Shown piece by piece: positions 43,687 through 52,265 of a stretch of 64,000 nt of DNA. Source of the DNA: Dehalococcoidia bacterium (lineage in GTDB: Bacteria > Chloroflexota > Dehalococcoidia > SpSt-223); contig JANWZD010000005.1 in assembly GCA_025054935.1 (NCBI GenBank), forward strand, positions 124,001 to 188,000, written 5' to 3'. Numbering within the stretch: the first letter of the stretch is position 1; every line of letters starts with the position of its first letter. Under the pieces are notes generated by a model. It searched no databases. It was not told the origin of the DNA and worked only from the letters and a program-made list of their open reading frames with translations. A program made the position numbers and the translations under genes.

Positions 43687-44519
43687 GGGGTGAAGAGACT
43701 GAGGATCTTCCCGAGCGTGTCGGGCAGGTCCTTGCGCGGGACGACGAGGTCGATCATGCCGTGTTCGAGCAGGAACTCGGCGGTCTGAAAGCCGGGGGGA
43801 AGCCGCTGGCGGGTCACCTGCTCGATGACGCGCGGTCCGGCAAAGCCGATGAGAGCACCCGGCTCGGCGATGGTGATGTCGCCGAGGCTGGCAAAGCTGG
43901 CGGTGACGCCGCCAGTCGTCGGGTCGGTCAGGACGGCAATGTAGGGGACGCGCGCCTCTCCCAGCCGGCTGAGGCTGGCAGCGGTTTTTGCCATCTGCAT
44001 CAGGGAGATGGCCCCCTCGTACATCCGGGCGCCGCCCGAGGCGCTGACGACAACTAAGGGCCAGCGCCGGCGCAGTGCCTCCTCGACGGACCGCGTGACT
44101 TTCTCCCCGACAACCGACCCCATTGAGCCGCCGAGGAAGCCGAAGTCGAGAACCGCCAACACGACTGGATGCCCTCGGATCGCGCCGCCGCCGCAAACGG
44201 CCGCCTCGACCAAGCCGGTGACGCGCTGGGTCTCTTCGAGCTTCGCGAGGTAGGTCTGGCTCTCGGTCTTGAAGCCGAGCGGGTCAGTCGGCGCGAGGTC
44301 GGCAAACCATTCCTCGAAATGCCCCCGGTCGACCAGCTGAGCGATCCGCTCGCGGGCGCTCAGCCGAAAGTGGTACCCGCACTTGACGCACACTTTCAGG
44401 TTGTCTTCGAGCTCGCGGACGTAGTTCAGTTCCCGACAGCGCAGGCAGCGCACCCAGAGCGTTTCCGATGGCCCGCGCGTCCCGCGGCCGGCCGAGAACG
44501 ACTTGCGCAGCCGGTCCAC
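43683..44519 (-). CDS. accD: Acetyl-CoA carboxylase carboxyltransferase subunit beta
   Basis: A 278-aa AccD. The N-terminal zinc ribbon has WVRCLRCRELNYV and KVCVKCGYHFRLSAR; the crotonase-fold core has VVLAVLDFGFLGGSMGSVVG, SASGGARMYEGAISLMQM, PTTGGVTASFASLGD and FAGPRVIEQVT. With AccA it transfers carboxyl from biotin to acetyl-CoA, giving malonyl-CoA. accA is not visible nearby; accB is at 55.7 kb. GTG start. Overlaps the convergent acetyltransferase gene by 4 nt. Confidence 0.95.
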   Translation of the reverse strand: MDRLRKSFSAGRGTRGPSETLWVRCLRCRELNYVRELEDNLKVCVKCGYHFRLSARERIAQLVDRGHFEEWFADLAPTDPLGFKTESQTYLAKLEETQRVTGLVEAAVCGGGAIRGHPVVLAVLDFGFLGGSMGSVVGEKVTRSVEEALRRRWPLVVVSASGGARMYEGAISLMQMAKTAASLSRLGEARVPYIAVLTDPTTGGVTASFASLGDITIAEPGALIGFAGPRVIEQVTRQRLPPGFQTAEFLLEHGMIDLVVPRKDLPDTLGKILSLFTP

Positions 44520-44525
44520 GTCGCC

Positions 44526-44795
44526 CTAGTCGTCCGGCTCCTCGCCGGCGCGGTCGTCATCGTCGTCGCGCTGCCAGTCCGCCTCGGCCTCTTGGAATTC
44601 CTGCAGGAGCTGCCGCGCCACCGGCGCCTGCTCGACCGGCACCATCAAGCGGACCGGGATGGCCGAGACGCCGAGAAACGAGACGGCGTCTTCCGGCTCG
44701 AGCATGGCGACGACCCCCTCTTCTTCAAGCATCGCCTTCAGCATTTCGCCGATGGTTTGGTCGGGGGCGGTGATGACGTGCTCCCAGCCTTCCAC
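44526..44795 (-). CDS. DUF2007-like putative signal-transducing protein
   Basis: An 89-aa protein, HVITAPDQTIGEMLKAML then EEEGVVAMLE, and IPVRLMVPVEQAPVARQLLQ. This is the single alpha/beta domain called DUF2007 (access to a substrate through a small ferredoxin-like fold, function not established). The acidic tail DWQRDDDDDRAGEEPDD is extra. It sits 6 nt upstream of accD on the same strand and is probably co-transcribed. Confidence 0.65.
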   Translation of the reverse strand: MEGWEHVITAPDQTIGEMLKAMLEEEGVVAMLEPEDAVSFLGVSAIPVRLMVPVEQAPVARQLLQEFQEAEADWQRDDDDDRAGEEPDD

Positions 44796-44914
44796 TGCAG
44801 TTCCTCAGCGCGAGCGTCGCGCAATTCTACAGCACCTGCCGGCGCGGAGCCGCAGCGGCGGCCGCATACTCTCGCCGGCACCCAGCTTTTGGCAGCCGTG
44901 TCGCGGACGCCTGG

Positions 44915-45181
44915 TTAGTCTGCCGCGCTCGCAGCGAGCTTGGCGCGCACCGCTGCCGCGATCGTTTCGGGGTCCGGGAACCCTCCCTCGCGATACATTG
45001 AATGGACCAGCTCGCCGCCGACGGTGACGTCGAAGCTTCCGTCCTGCCAGGGGATGATCTCGATCGACGACAGCTGGTCGCGGAACTCCAGCATCAGATG
45101 GTTCGCGAGCGCAATCGTATACGGCTCATAGCCGCATTCAGCACAGTAGACGATCTGCACCTTGACCGGTTTTGGTGCCAT
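44915..45181 (-). CDS. Rdx (SelW/SelT/SelH-like) thioredoxin-fold protein
   Basis: An 88-aa protein from ATG 45181. VQIVYCAECGYEPYTIALA has the CxxC redox motif (Cys-Ala-Glu-Cys) at the position where vertebrate SelW has CxxU, followed by FDVTVGGELVHSMYREGGFP, the diagnostic second half of the Rdx family. This is a cysteine-containing relative of a selenoprotein family. The preceding gene is a thioredoxin-like protein ending 3 nt upstream, so they are probably one redox unit. Confidence 0.88.
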   Translation of the reverse strand: MAPKPVKVQIVYCAECGYEPYTIALANHLMLEFRDQLSSIEIIPWQDGSFDVTVGGELVHSMYREGGFPDPETIAAAVRAKLAASAAD

Positions 45182-45183
45182 TG

Positions 45184-45792
45184 CTACACCTTCTGCGCAA
45201 ACGCCTGTTCGACGATCGCCCGCAGTTCGGCGATGACATCGCGGTTGTCGAGGTCGCGCCACTGTTCGCGCGCGTTCGCCATTTCCTGCATCAGCTTGAC
45301 GCGGATCTCCTCCGGCAGCTCGGCGATCGACCGGTCGGGCGGGCCGAACTCGGGGTTCTTCCGGTACAGCTCCTCTCGAAATTGCCTCCGCCGGGCGGTC
45401 GCGCTCGCGGGGCGTTCGATGAAGAGCCCGACTTGGTTGAACGCTTCGTCGAAGAAGACGAACGTCGGGATCGAGCGGAACTTCCCTTGGTAGAGCCACT
45501 GATCCATCAGGTCAAGGTTCTGATCGCGCAGGAAGATGCGGAGGTTCAGCTTGCCGCTTTCGCGGGCGAGCCGCCCGAGGATCGGCAGGTTGTCGATCAC
45601 GTCGCCGCACCAATCTTCTGCGAGGACGAGCACGTTCAGGGGCTTCGGCAGCCGCTTAAACGCCTCGAGGTCCTCGGCCGCAATCTGGACGCCGGCCTCG
45701 TTCTGCTCCAGCCGCTCGCGATTGCGGGTCATCTGCGCCTTAAATTCCTCATAGGTCATGCCCTGGGCAAACCGCTCGGGGGTGACGGTCAT
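45184..45792 (-). CDS. Thioredoxin-like protein (Thioredoxin_9 type)
   Basis: A 202-aa cytoplasmic protein. ATG 45792 follows GAGGAG. The core LVLAEDWCGDVIDNLPILGR, then RIFLRDQNLDLMDQWLYQG and SIPTFVFFDEAFNQVGLF (cis-Pro loop), is the fold of the thioredoxin family. Only the first active-site cysteine is present (W-C-G-D), as in that subfamily, so classical dithiol exchange is unlikely. It overlaps nothing and is followed 3 nt later by the Rdx gene. Confidence 0.82.
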   Translation of the reverse strand: MTVTPERFAQGMTYEEFKAQMTRNRERLEQNEAGVQIAAEDLEAFKRLPKPLNVLVLAEDWCGDVIDNLPILGRLARESGKLNLRIFLRDQNLDLMDQWLYQGKFRSIPTFVFFDEAFNQVGLFIERPASATARRRQFREELYRKNPEFGPPDRSIAELPEEIRVKLMQEMANAREQWRDLDNRDVIAELRAIVEQAFAQKV

Positions 45793-45914
45793 TGGGAGCT
45801 CCTCAGGGGCGAACCGAGCTGCGATCTCGGCCGAATTCGATGGAGTTTTATCACAGGGGCGGAAGAGCGACAAACGCAAGCGCTGCGGTGGTCAGACCGC
45901 GCTGAAGGAGGGCT

Positions 45915-46829
45915 ATGACAACCGTTTCATTCTCGCAGCCGTGGGTCGCGGCGGTCGTCCATGCGCCGCTGGTCGGGGTCCAGTCGGATGAAAGCGCCAA
46001 GGAGACCCAGCGCCGCAACGCGCACCGGATCGCAGCGCAGATCGATCGGATCGTTCAGACCTGGGAGCCGTCGCCTCGCCTGCTCGTCTACCCGGTGCTC
46101 TGCTTGACCAGCCCGCGCCGGAGTGCCGCCGGCGTCCGCATGGAGACCGTTGCGGTCGAGCTGCCAGGCGAGGAGTTTCAGCCGATCCTCGATGCCTGCC
46201 GGCGGAACAACTGCTATTTCGTCTCCAGCACCCAAGAGCGGACGAGCAAGCTCCCCGGGCGCTACTTCCACACCGGCTTCATGCTCGGGCCGAACGGGCT
46301 TGTCCTGCGCTCGCCGAAAGCGCAAGCGTTCAGCGCTCCTGAAACCACGGCCTTGCGCGACATGATCGAAGAGTACGAAGCCGCCTTCGGCGCGGGGTCG
46401 GTGCTTCCAGTGGCGACGACCGAACTTGGGACGGTCGGCTGCCTTGTCGAAGCGGAGATCGCTGTTCCCGAGGCGGCGCGGCTCCTCCGCGCGAAAGGGG
46501 CCGACCTGATTGTTCACCCGACAGTCGAGCAGGCGAGCGGCCCAGCCCGCCCCCCGATGCAGGCGCTCAAGCAGGCAGTCGCTTTTGCCGCCGGTGTCTA
46601 TCTGCTGTCGGCGGCCGCATCGCGCATCGTCGGCTATCCGGACGAAGCTCCCACCCTCGGCGCATACTCGATGATCGTTGGGCCGGACGGCGCGATCGAG
46701 GCGTCGGTCGGTCCGCGCGACGGCATCGCGACGGCGATGATCGACCCAGATCGGCTCGCGGAGGCGCGCCGCCGAGCCGAGCGCTCCACCACGCCGGCGA
46801 CGGCCCTCTACCGCGAGGTGTATCGCTAG
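45915..46829 (+). CDS. Nitrilase-superfamily protein lacking catalytic Glu and Cys
   Basis: A 304-aa protein with the carbon-nitrogen hydrolase fold: LLVYPVLCLTSP, NCYFVSSTQERTSKLPGRYF, TGFMLGPNGLVLRSPKAQ, GCLVEAEIAVPEAARLLRAK then GADLIVHPT, and AYSMIVGPDGAIEAS. In active members the first motif is PE, and the nucleophile sits as CxDxxFPE. Here Glu is Val (YPVL) and Cys is Glu (LVEAEIAVPE). The Lys in SPKA may remain. So it is probably a non-catalytic or altered family member. Divergent from the thioredoxin gene. Confidence 0.8.
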   Translation: MTTVSFSQPWVAAVVHAPLVGVQSDESAKETQRRNAHRIAAQIDRIVQTWEPSPRLLVYPVLCLTSPRRSAAGVRMETVAVELPGEEFQPILDACRRNNCYFVSSTQERTSKLPGRYFHTGFMLGPNGLVLRSPKAQAFSAPETTALRDMIEEYEAAFGAGSVLPVATTELGTVGCLVEAEIAVPEAARLLRAKGADLIVHPTVEQASGPARPPMQALKQAVAFAAGVYLLSAAASRIVGYPDEAPTLGAYSMIVGPDGAIEASVGPRDGIATAMIDPDRLAEARRRAERSTTPATALYREVYR

Positions 46830-46924
46830 GGCGAGCCCTTGCTCAGCGGACGAGATCGCCGGCGGCAGGCGCGACAGGCGGCGGCACGTCGCATGTCGAC
46901 CCTGCTGGCCGGCAAACCGCTCTG

Positions 46925-47572
46925 CTATCCAGCCGACGACTGCCGGCCGGCGACTTTGGCACTCTTGTTGTGCGCAGCTCCGTCGAGCCGAAGGCTGGTC
47001 AGCAGCGAGGCGGCGGCGCACCAGCGGGCCTGCAGGGCGGCCGTTGTGTTCGGCAGAACTCCCCGGTCGGCGAGGCTCTGGATGATCATGACCGGCGGGC
47101 TGGGCGGCAGCGGCGTCTGGGCGAGCAGCGCGCGCCGCTAGGCAGGGTCGGTGGCGGGGGCGACGCGGAAGAACGCCTCGCCGAACCGTTCGCGCGCGCG
47201 GCCGATCATGCCGGCGGCCGCCAGACACTGCTGAGCGGGCGACGGGTATGTCGACAGTCCGGTCGTGGTCAGCAGCGGCGCGACCGGGAGATCGGGGCAG
47301 ACAGTCGTCTAGGCGGCGACGACGTCGCGCCCGATCACCCAAGCGGGCGCGTTGTTCCATGGCCGGCCCGCGAGGGGAAGAAACTCGGCGGCGGGCGCCG
47401 CGGCCGCGACGGCGAGCAGCAACAGCTTGGGGGCGAGCTGGCTCGCGAGAGCGCCGGTCCAGAGCGCGCTGTGGCCGACGGCCCAGCAGGAACTTGCGTT
47501 TGCATTGGCGCTCGCTGCGCCGACAACATCCTGCGCCTCAGACCGCCGATCACGGAGAGCGACCTGCTTTCC
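46925..47572 (-). pseudogene. Decayed secreted lipase (alpha/beta hydrolase)
   Basis: Minus-strand translation gives DRRSEAQDVVGAASANANAS, then CWAVGHSALWTGALASQLAP (nucleophile elbow GHS), AVAAAAPAAEFLPLAGRPW, AAGMIGRARERFGEAFFRVA and PPVMIIQSLADRGVLPNTTA, ending GAAHNKSAK. That is the second half of a LIP-type secretory lipase, with the Asp and His positions visible. Two TAG codons interrupt it (at 47312-47310 and 47123-47121), the N-terminal half is missing and two TGAs precede the readable part. A pseudogene. Confidence 0.65.
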
Positions 47573-47603
47573 TCATCACAGGATCGGCAGGGTGTGATAG
47601 ACT

Positions 47604-47728
47604 GATAAACAGCAGAGCCAAAAGACGGGGCGCTCGTCACCCGCTATCCGGCGAGCAGGAGGAGACGGCCAACGCCGTCTCTTCGTGTGTTGGGCGCGGG
47701 ACGGCTCTCTCCGTAAGGTTCGAGGTCG
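47604..47728 (+). promoter_or_regulatory. Structured leader of nhaA (candidate cis-regulatory RNA)
   Basis: The 125 nt before nhaA contain consecutive hairpins: GCTCG (47632-47636) with CGAGC (47652-47656), and GAGACGGC with GCCGTCTC around CAAC (about 47662-47681, 8 bp, perfect). A further GC-rich element ends at CTCTCCGTAAGG. TAGACT at 47598-47603 could be the -10. The position before a Na+/H+ antiporter block suggests ion- or pH-responsive control, but I cannot match it to a named riboswitch class. Confidence 0.35.
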
Positions 47729-47734
47729 GTGGCG

Positions 47735-49111
47735 ATGAGCGGCGCAGCGCACACTCGAGAACAGCGCTTGATCAGCGTCGAGCCGTCACGCTTTGCTCGC
47801 CGGGTTGGGATCCCCGTTCAGCGATTTATCTCGACCGAGGCGGCGAGCGGCGCGATCCTAATGACGGCGGTGATCGCCGCGCTGCTCTGGGCGAATTCGC
47901 CCTGGGCGGCGAGCTACCACGCGCTCTGGGCAGCGCCGGTCGCTGTCACGGTCGGCAGCCTCGCGATTGACAAGCCGCTCCTGCTCTGGGTGAACGATGG
48001 GCTGATGGCGATCTTCTTCTTTGTCGTCGGCCTCGAGATCAAGCGCGAGCTGCTGCACGGCGAGCTGTCGTCACCGCGGGCGGCGGCGCTGCCGATTGCG
48101 GCGGCCATTGGCGGCATGATCGCGCCGGCGGTTATTTATGTCGCGATTAACGGGTTCGGCGAGACCGCGCGCGGCTGGGCGGTTCCGATGGCGACCGACA
48201 TCGCGCTTGCGCTCGGCGTGCTGGCGCTGCTCGGCCGGCGGGCGCCAACCGAACTGCGGGTCTTCCTGCTCGCGCTGGCGATCGTCGACGACCTCGGCGC
48301 GATCGCTGTCATCGCCCTCTTCTACACCGAAGCGCTGTCGCTGCAGGCGCTGCTGGTCGCGGCGGGGCTGTTCGGGCTGATCGCGCTGGGGGTGCGCGCT
48401 GGGATGCGGTCGACGTTCGTCTATCTGGTCTTGGCGGTGGTGTTCTGGGTCGCGATTCTGAAGTCGGGCGTCCATGCCACCATCGCCGGGGTGCTGCTGG
48501 CGATGGTGGTCCCGGCTTCGGCGAAGATTGCGCCCGACCGCCTCGCAGAGGCGATCGGCGCCGTGCTCGATCGGCTGGAGAAACCGGCCGGCGAGCCGAA
48601 GGAGGCGATCGGCACGGTGGGTCGGCTGCTCCCGCTCGCCGAAGCGCCGCTTGAGCGCCTCGAACGGCTGCTCCATCCGTGGGTCAGCTATCTCGTCGTG
48701 CCGATCTTCGCGCTGGCGAATGCCGGCGTGGTTATCTCCGGCGAGGCGCTGACCGACGCTGCAACGAGCACCATCACCCTCGGCGTGGCGGCGGGGCTGC
48801 TGCTCGGCAAACCGCTCGGCATTCTCGGTGCAAGCGCGATCATGGTCCGGCTTGGGCTAGCGGTGCTGCCCCATCGGGTTCGGTGGGTGCAGCTCGCCGG
48901 GGCTGGGGTGCTGGCCGGGATCGGGTTCACCGTCGCGCTCTTCATCGACGAACTCGCCTTCGTTCTGCCGGAGCAAGAAGACCTTGGGAAAGTCGGCATC
49001 CTCGCCGCCTCAGTCGTGGCGGGCATTGCCGGCTATCTCCTGCTGCGCCTGACAACCGCGTCTCCTCCCCGCAGGAGCGCGGTGGAGCCAATCGTGCCGG
49101 CCAAATCGTAG
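47735..49111 (+). CDS. nhaA: Na+/H+ antiporter NhaA
   Basis: A 458-aa antiporter with about 12 membrane helices. It exports Na+ (Li+) in exchange for protons. ISTEAASGAILMTAVIAALL starts the core. VNDGLMAIFFFVVGLEIKRE then LLHGELSS, GWAVPMATDIALALGVLALL, LALAIVDDLGAI (the ion-binding Asp pair) and KPLGILG are diagnostic. ATG 47735 is preceded two codons earlier by a GTG. The C-terminal helices include FTVALFIDELAFV. It directly precedes the mrp operon (58-nt gap), so Na+/H+ exchange functions are grouped. Confidence 0.96.
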   Translation: MSGAAHTREQRLISVEPSRFARRVGIPVQRFISTEAASGAILMTAVIAALLWANSPWAASYHALWAAPVAVTVGSLAIDKPLLLWVNDGLMAIFFFVVGLEIKRELLHGELSSPRAAALPIAAAIGGMIAPAVIYVAINGFGETARGWAVPMATDIALALGVLALLGRRAPTELRVFLLALAIVDDLGAIAVIALFYTEALSLQALLVAAGLFGLIALGVRAGMRSTFVYLVLAVVFWVAILKSGVHATIAGVLLAMVVPASAKIAPDRLAEAIGAVLDRLEKPAGEPKEAIGTVGRLLPLAEAPLERLERLLHPWVSYLVVPIFALANAGVVISGEALTDAATSTITLGVAAGLLLGKPLGILGASAIMVRLGLAVLPHRVRWVQLAGAGVLAGIGFTVALFIDELAFVLPEQEDLGKVGILAASVVAGIAGYLLLRLTTASPPRRSAVEPIVPAKS

Positions 49112-49168
49112 TGCCGAGCGTACGAGCGGACGAAGATCGATGCCGTTGCGTTGACAGAGCCATCCACC

Positions 49169-51466
49169 ATGCTCGCTGCCGTCCTCGCTCTCGCCATTCT
49201 TGCCGGCGGCGCGCCGTGGCTGCGCCGCTTCGCGGGTTCCGCGGCGCTGCCGCTGCTGGCGCTCTTCCCCGCCGGGCTGACGGTCTGGCTGCTGAACCGG
49301 CTCGAGGCTGTCGCCGACGGCGGCCGTATCGTTGAAGCGACACCGTGGGCGCCGAACCTCGGCCTCTGGCTGTCGTTTTCCCTCGACGGGCTGAGCCTCC
49401 TCTTCGCGCTCCTGATCAGCGGCATCGGCGCGCTCATTGTCCTGTACACCGGCGGCTACTTGGCGGGAAACCCCCGCATTGGCCGCTTCACCGCGTTCTT
49501 GCTCGCCTTTATGGCGTCGATGCTCGGGGTCGTGCTCGCCGACAATGTCATCCTGCTCTACGTCTTCTGGGAGCTGACGAGCCTGACGTCGTTTCTGCTG
49601 ATCGGGTTCGAGCACGAGAAAGCCGAGACGCGCGCCGCTGCCTGGCAGGCCCTGCTGGTGACGGGCGCCGGCGGCCTCAGCTTGCTGGCGGGGCTTGTTC
49701 TCCTTGGGCTGGTCGCCGGAACCTTCGAACTTTCGGCGCTGCTCGCTGCCGGCGACCGTGTTGCGGCCAGCCCTGCTGCGCCCGCGATCGTGACGCTCGT
49801 CCTGCTGGGGGCGTTCACTAAGTCGGCGCAGTTCCCGTTTCACTTCTGGCTGCCGAATGCGATGGCGGCGCCGACACCGGTCAGCGCCTATCTCCATTCG
49901 GCGACGATGGTGAAGGCCGGCGTCTACCTGATCGCGCGCTTGAGCCCCGTGCTGGGCGGCGTGCCCGGCTGGAGCGAGGCGGTCACGGTCGTCGGTGCTC
50001 TCACAATGCTCGTCGGCGCGACACTCGCGCTCGCACAGACCGACCTGAAACGCCTCCTCGCCTATTCGACGGTGAGCGTCCTCGGCACGCTGACAATGCT
50101 GCTTGGGCTGGGCACCCCGCTCGCGGCAAAAGCGGCTGTCAGCTTTCTCCTTGCTCATGCGCTGTACAAGGCGGCGCTCTTTCTGGCGGCGGGAACGCTC
50201 GACCATGAGACGGGCACGCGTGATGTGACCCAGCTCAGCGGCCTCGCGCGGAAGCTGCCGATCACGGCGACGGCGGCGATCCTCGCTGGGGCATCGATGG
50301 CGGGGCTGCCGCCGTTCCTCGGTTTTCTCGGCAAGGAGACGCTGCTCGACGCCGCTGCGGCAGCGGGGAATGTCGCGCTGACCGCGACGGTGCTGGTTGC
50401 CTCAACATTCCTTGTCGCGGTGGCGGGGATTACGGCGCTGACGCCCTTTGTTGGCCAGCCGCAGCCGACACCGAAGGCGGCGCATGAAGGCGCGATCAGC
50501 CTCTGGCTCGGGCCGCTCGTCCTCGCGCTGCTCGGGCTGGTGATCGGCCTCGCGCCGGCGCTGGTGGCTGCGCCGCTGCTCGCGCCGGCGGCGAGCGCGG
50601 TGCGGGGCGAGACGGTGGCGGTCGACCTGAAGCTCTGGCCCGGCTTCACGCTCGTCCTCGCCCTGAGCGGCGCTGTCCTTGCGGCGGGGGCGCTCCTCTT
50701 CTGGCGGCAGGCGCAGCTCCGCGGGCTGCTCGCTCGCGGCGCGCCGCTGGCGCGCCTCGGCCCCGGCCGCTGGTATGACGAGGCGGTCAGCGCCCTGAAC
50801 GCCGTCGCCAGCTGGCAGACGCGGCTGCTGCAGAACGGCTATCTGCGGCGCTATCTGGTGGTCGTCATGCTGACGGCGGTCCTGCTGAGCGGGACAGTGC
50901 TCCTCGGCCGGGGCGCGCTTCCGCAGCCGAACTTCGCGATCCCCGACGAGCGGCTGTTTATGGTCGGCGTGCTGGCGCTGATCGTGGCAGCGTCCGGGGC
51001 GACCACGATCGCGCAGTCGCGCCTTGCGGCGGTGGCGAGCCTTGGCGTCGCCGGCTTCGGGATCGCGCTCGTCTATGTGCTCTTCGGCGCGCCCGACCTC
51101 GCCATGACGCAGATCTTGGTCGATATTCTGACCGTCGTCCTGTTCATTCTCGTCTTCTATCACCTGCCGCGGCTGCCGCGCCCGGCGCGGCTGCAGAGCC
51201 GGCTGCGCGACGCTGTGGTCGCGCTTTCGGCCGGCGCGCTCGTGACGGTCCTAATCTGGGCGGCGAATGCCGGGCCGCATCCCGGCACGCTCGCTACGTT
51301 CTACAGCGAGAACAGCTACGACGCCGGCCGCGGCCGCAATGTGGTCAATGTCATCCTCGTCGACTTCCGAGCGTTCGACACGCTCGGCGAGATCGTCGTT
51401 CTCGGCGTGGCGGCGTTTGGGGTTTACGCTCTGCTGAAGCTGCGCGTCCGGGAGGGGCGCGAATGA
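49169..51466 (+). CDS. mrpA: Multisubunit Na+/H+ antiporter subunit MrpA
   Basis: A 765-aa membrane protein related to NADH dehydrogenase NuoL. The proton channel core has [39 protein letters not shown] and [20 protein letters not shown], the [17 protein letters not shown] half-helix, and [10 protein letters not shown]. The C-terminal DUF4040/MrpB-like part has [18 protein letters not shown] and [22 protein letters not shown] 49169 is chosen; a TTG at 49151 is possible. The subunit ends 4 nt inside mrpB. Confidence 0.95.
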   Translation: MLAAVLALAILAGGAPWLRRFAGSAALPLLALFPAGLTVWLLNRLEAVADGGRIVEATPWAPNLGLWLSFSLDGLSLLFALLISGIGALIVLYTGGYLAGNPRIGRFTAFLLAFMASMLGVVLADNVILLYVFWELTSLTSFLLIGFEHEKAETRAAAWQALLVTGAGGLSLLAGLVLLGLVAGTFELSALLAAGDRVAASPAAPAIVTLVLLGAFTKSAQFPFHFWLPNAMAAPTPVSAYLHSATMVKAGVYLIARLSPVLGGVPGWSEAVTVVGALTMLVGATLALAQTDLKRLLAYSTVSVLGTLTMLLGLGTPLAAKAAVSFLLAHALYKAALFLAAGTLDHETGTRDVTQLSGLARKLPITATAAILAGASMAGLPPFLGFLGKETLLDAAAAAGNVALTATVLVASTFLVAVAGITALTPFVGQPQPTPKAAHEGAISLWLGPLVLALLGLVIGLAPALVAAPLLAPAASAVRGETVAVDLKLWPGFTLVLALSGAVLAAGALLFWRQAQLRGLLARGAPLARLGPGRWYDEAVSALNAVASWQTRLLQNGYLRRYLVVVMLTAVLLSGTVLLGRGALPQPNFAIPDERLFMVGVLALIVAASGATTIAQSRLAAVASLGVAGFGIALVYVLFGAPDLAMTQILVDILTVVLFILVFYHLPRLPRPARLQSRLRDAVVALSAGALVTVLIWAANAGPHPGTLATFYSENSYDAGRGRNVVNVILVDFRAFDTLGEIVVLGVAAFGVYALLKLRVREGRE

Positions 51467-51876
51467 CCTCCCTCATCCTCCAGACAGCGGCGCGCTTTCT
51501 GTTGACCTTGATGCTGCTGTTTTCGGTCTTTCTCCTCCTGCGTGGCCACGACCTTCCCGGGGGCGGGTTTATCGGCGGGCTGGTGGCTGCCGCCGCGTTC
51601 GCGCTCTACGCCTTCGCTTTTGATGTCGAGGCGGCGCGGCGCGCGCTCTCGGTCTCGCCGCAGCTGCTGATTGCGGCCGGCCTGCTCGTTGCCCTGCTGA
51701 GCGGCACGACGGCGATGCCGGAAGGGATGGCGTACCTCACGCCGCGCTGGATTGAGACGGTGCTGCCCGCCGTCGGCGCGGTCAAGGTCGGCACGCCGCT
51801 CCTCTTTGACCTTGGGGTCTACCTCGTCGTTATTGGCGTTGTGCTGCTGATCACCTTCAGTCTCGCGGAGGAGTAG
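51463..51876 (+). CDS. mrpB: Multisubunit Na+/H+ antiporter subunit MrpB
   Basis: A 137-aa, four-helix protein. [20 protein letters not shown] is the highly conserved MrpB motif (G-H-x-x-P-G-G-G-F), and [20 protein letters not shown] follows near the end. Starts inside the mrpA stop. Confidence 0.95.
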   Translation: MTSLILQTAARFLLTLMLLFSVFLLLRGHDLPGGGFIGGLVAAAAFALYAFAFDVEAARRALSVSPQLLIAAGLLVALLSGTTAMPEGMAYLTPRWIETVLPAVGAVKVGTPLLFDLGVYLVVIGVVLLITFSLAEE

Positions 51877-51877
51877 C

Positions 51878-52258
51878 ATGGAGTCGTATGTGGCGATTGT
51901 CGCCGGCGCGCTCTTCGCTGCCGGAATCTACTTGCTTCTCCAGCGGACGCTCGCGCAGCTCATCCTCGGTCTCGCGCTGATCAGCAACGGCGCCAATCTG
52001 GCGATCTTCACCGCTGCCGGCTTGCGGTGGGGGGAGCCGCCCCTCATCCCCGAGGGGGCGACCCGCTTGGCCGGCCCCGCGGCCGACCCGGTGCCGCAGG
52101 CGCTCATCCTGACGGCAATCGTCATCGGGTTCGGCACGCTCGCTTTCACTACCGCGCTCGTCCATCGCGTCCATCAGACCGTCGGCACCGACAATCTCGA
52201 TGACATGCGCGCCACCGACCTGCTCGACCCGTCGTCTGGCGCGACGGACAAGTCGTGA
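51878..52258 (+). CDS. mrpC: Multisubunit Na+/H+ antiporter subunit MrpC
   Basis: A 126-aa NuoK-like subunit with three helices: [20 protein letters not shown], then SNGANLAIF, and [20 protein letters not shown], the conserved P-Q-A-L-x-L-T-A-I-V-I motif. One base separates it from mrpB. Confidence 0.95.
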   Translation: MESYVAIVAGALFAAGIYLLLQRTLAQLILGLALISNGANLAIFTAAGLRWGEPPLIPEGATRLAGPAADPVPQALILTAIVIGFGTLAFTTALVHRVHQTVGTDNLDDMRATDLLDPSSGATDKS

Positions 52259-52265
52259 GGGGGGC

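Noticed and set aside
47121-47312. In-frame TAG codons as pyrrolysine or suppressed amber codons
   Set aside because: They occur in a gene fragment lacking its N-terminal half; no evidence for amber recoding.
47604-47728. Naming the nhaA leader a specific riboswitch
   Set aside because: I could not recall or match a consensus with confidence, so it is left as a structured leader.
49010-50206. 398-codon minus-strand frame over nhaA end and mrpA
   Set aside because: Antisense shadow of a conserved operon.
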